Source: an uncultured Oscillospiraceae bacterium (GTDB taxonomy: Bacteria; Bacillota; Clostridia; Oscillospirales; Acutalibacteraceae). From it: a DNA stretch of 42,325 nucleotides. Location of the stretch: NCBI GenBank assembly GCA_900546265.1, contig URCA01000031.1, positions 1-42,325 of the forward strand, written 5' to 3'. The notes below the pieces were generated by a model. That model did not search any database. It had not been told where the DNA came from and saw nothing but the letters and a program-made list of their open reading frames with translations. The position numbers and the translations under genes are program-made. Numbering within the stretch: position 1 is the first letter of the stretch; the number at the start of each line of letters is the position of its first letter. Positions 41,796 through 42,325 of the stretch are shown here, piece by piece.

Positions 41796-42154
41796 TGGCC
41801 GCCTCCGACGGCCAGCTTCTTCTGCAGCTCCTGTATCTCCCGGCGCAGCCGCTCAATCTCCCGGTGAGAGCTGTCGGCCGCCTGGCGGTACCGGGCGTTG
41901 TCGTCCAGATAGTCCTTCATCTGCGCCCGCAGGTTGTCGGCGGTCTCCTCCGCTTTATTGGCCGCGTCCGCCTTGACCAGCGCGGTCATCACCGCCGCCA
42001 TCACCAGGGTGATGCGGTCGTCGCTGTTCATCAGATTGCGCATTTCGGCGTCCAGCTGCGCGCCCAGCTCTTGTATGTAGCCCTCCGGCTCGTCGGTGGT
42101 AAAGGTATACTCCGACCCACAGATATTCAGCCGTACTTTATTGGTCATTCCCAT
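41792..42154 (-). CDS. zapA: Cell division protein ZapA
   Basis: ZapA bundles FtsZ filaments at the division site. The 120-residue protein has the N-terminal ZapA globular domain (NKVRLNICGSEYTFTTDEPEGYIQELGAQLDAEM) and a long C-terminal coiled coil (about 60-115) that drives dimerisation. The start is set at ATG 42154, 8 nt after AGGA; ATG 42148, two codons later, is an alternative. It is the first gene of a two-gene operon with the U32 protein, an arrangement common in Firmicutes. An extended -10 lies about 45 nt upstream. Confidence 0.92.
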   Translation of the reverse strand: MGMTNKVRLNICGSEYTFTTDEPEGYIQELGAQLDAEMRNLMNSDDRITLVMAAVMTALVKADAANKAEETADNLRAQMKDYLDDNARYRQAADSSHREIERLRREIQELQKKLAVGGGQ

Positions 42155-42198
42155 TAAACTTGTCCTGCCTTTCCCGCGCGCCATGCGTCGTTTTTTTC

Positions 42199-42207
42199 AT
42201 TATACCA
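42199..42207 (-). promoter_or_regulatory. Extended -10 promoter of zapA
   Basis: On the minus strand TGGTATAAT, a perfect extended -10, at 42199-42207. The -35 position is poor. Confidence 0.6.
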
Positions 42208-42238
42208 CAAGGCGGCGCGGAGCGTCGCCCTCCTTAGT

Positions 42239-42262
42239 CCGAAACGGCTTTGACCGTTTCGG
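42239..42262. repeat. Palindrome at the window edge
   Basis: 9-bp stem CCGAAACGG / CCGTTTCGG with a 6-nt loop, upstream of zapA. There is no T-run, so it does not look like a terminator. Confidence 0.6.
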
Positions 42263-42282
42263 AGTGGAAAAATGTTCTCTCA

Positions 42283-42319
42283 GGCGTCCAAAGGCTTGCG
42301 CTGCAAGGCTTTGGAGAAC
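42283..42319. repeat. Large imperfect hairpin at the window edge
   Basis: GGCGT-CCAAAGGCTTGC pairs with GCAAGGCTTTGG-ACGCC around a GCT loop, with one mismatch and a short AGA bulge. It may belong to a dispersed repeat or to a leader RNA that continues beyond the window. Confidence 0.5.
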
Positions 42320-42325
42320 GCCGTG

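Overview
The window is a 42.3 kb piece of a GC-rich chromosome from a spore-forming, Gram-positive anaerobe. The best guess is the Clostridia, probably the Oscillospirales (Ruminococcaceae-like). The evidence is the spore genes ypeB and spoVAF, a Rex regulator, strong AGGAGG ribosome-binding sites, consensus sigma-A promoters, lipoprotein-type ApbE, a complete set of Firmicutes housekeeping families, and a palindromic repeat of a kind common in gut Firmicutes. No rRNA, tRNA, CRISPR array, phage or intact transposase was seen.

Layout. 0.1-5.9 kb (+) is a five-gene flavin/electron-transfer operon: an ApbE flavin transferase, then RnfC, RnfD, an RnfG enlarged by two inserted flavin-domain-like repeats, and a membrane protein read here as a very divergent RnfE-RnfA fusion. 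No RnfB is present. 6.1-10.5 kb holds citrate synthase, the germination protein YpeB and an FAD dehydrogenase. 10.7-14.0 kb (-) holds a DUF368 undecaprenyl-phosphate translocase-like protein, a MATE exporter and a 2-hydroxyacid dehydrogenase. 14.0-18.7 kb holds a GH32 fructosidase facing a glycosyltransferase-pgeF-CmpB operon. 18.7-23.9 kb holds SpoVAF, two small or uncharacterised membrane proteins, a DUF4190 protein, mannose-6-phosphate isomerase and TrmL. 23.9-29.8 kb holds an aminotransferase-trpS operon divergent from a gltX-glnS operon. 29.8-32.4 kb (-) is an aconitase-rex operon.

32.4-33.5 kb is a gene-free, repeat-rich stretch bounded by two 124-bp inverted repeats. It is followed by a divergent XRE regulator and small zinc-ribbon protein pair, then hemW, a response regulator, a histidine kinase, an HtrA protease, and a zapA-U32 peptidase operon with palindromes at the window edge.

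How the genes fit together. Citrate synthase and aconitase supply the oxidative branch towards 2-oxoglutarate, and the NADH-sensing Rex is co-transcribed with aconitase. The adjacent GluRS and GlnRS use that glutamate and glutamine. ApbE would attach FMN to RnfD and RnfG. The Rnf-like set keeps the NADH/FMN/Fe-S module (RnfC) and the flavin subunits, but the ferredoxin-facing subunit and part of the cysteine set for the intramembrane Fe-S cluster appear to be missing. It may therefore be a modified redox route to extracytoplasmic flavins and not a standard ferredoxin:NAD pump. This locus is the strongest candidate for a new system in the window; the structured inverted repeat is second.
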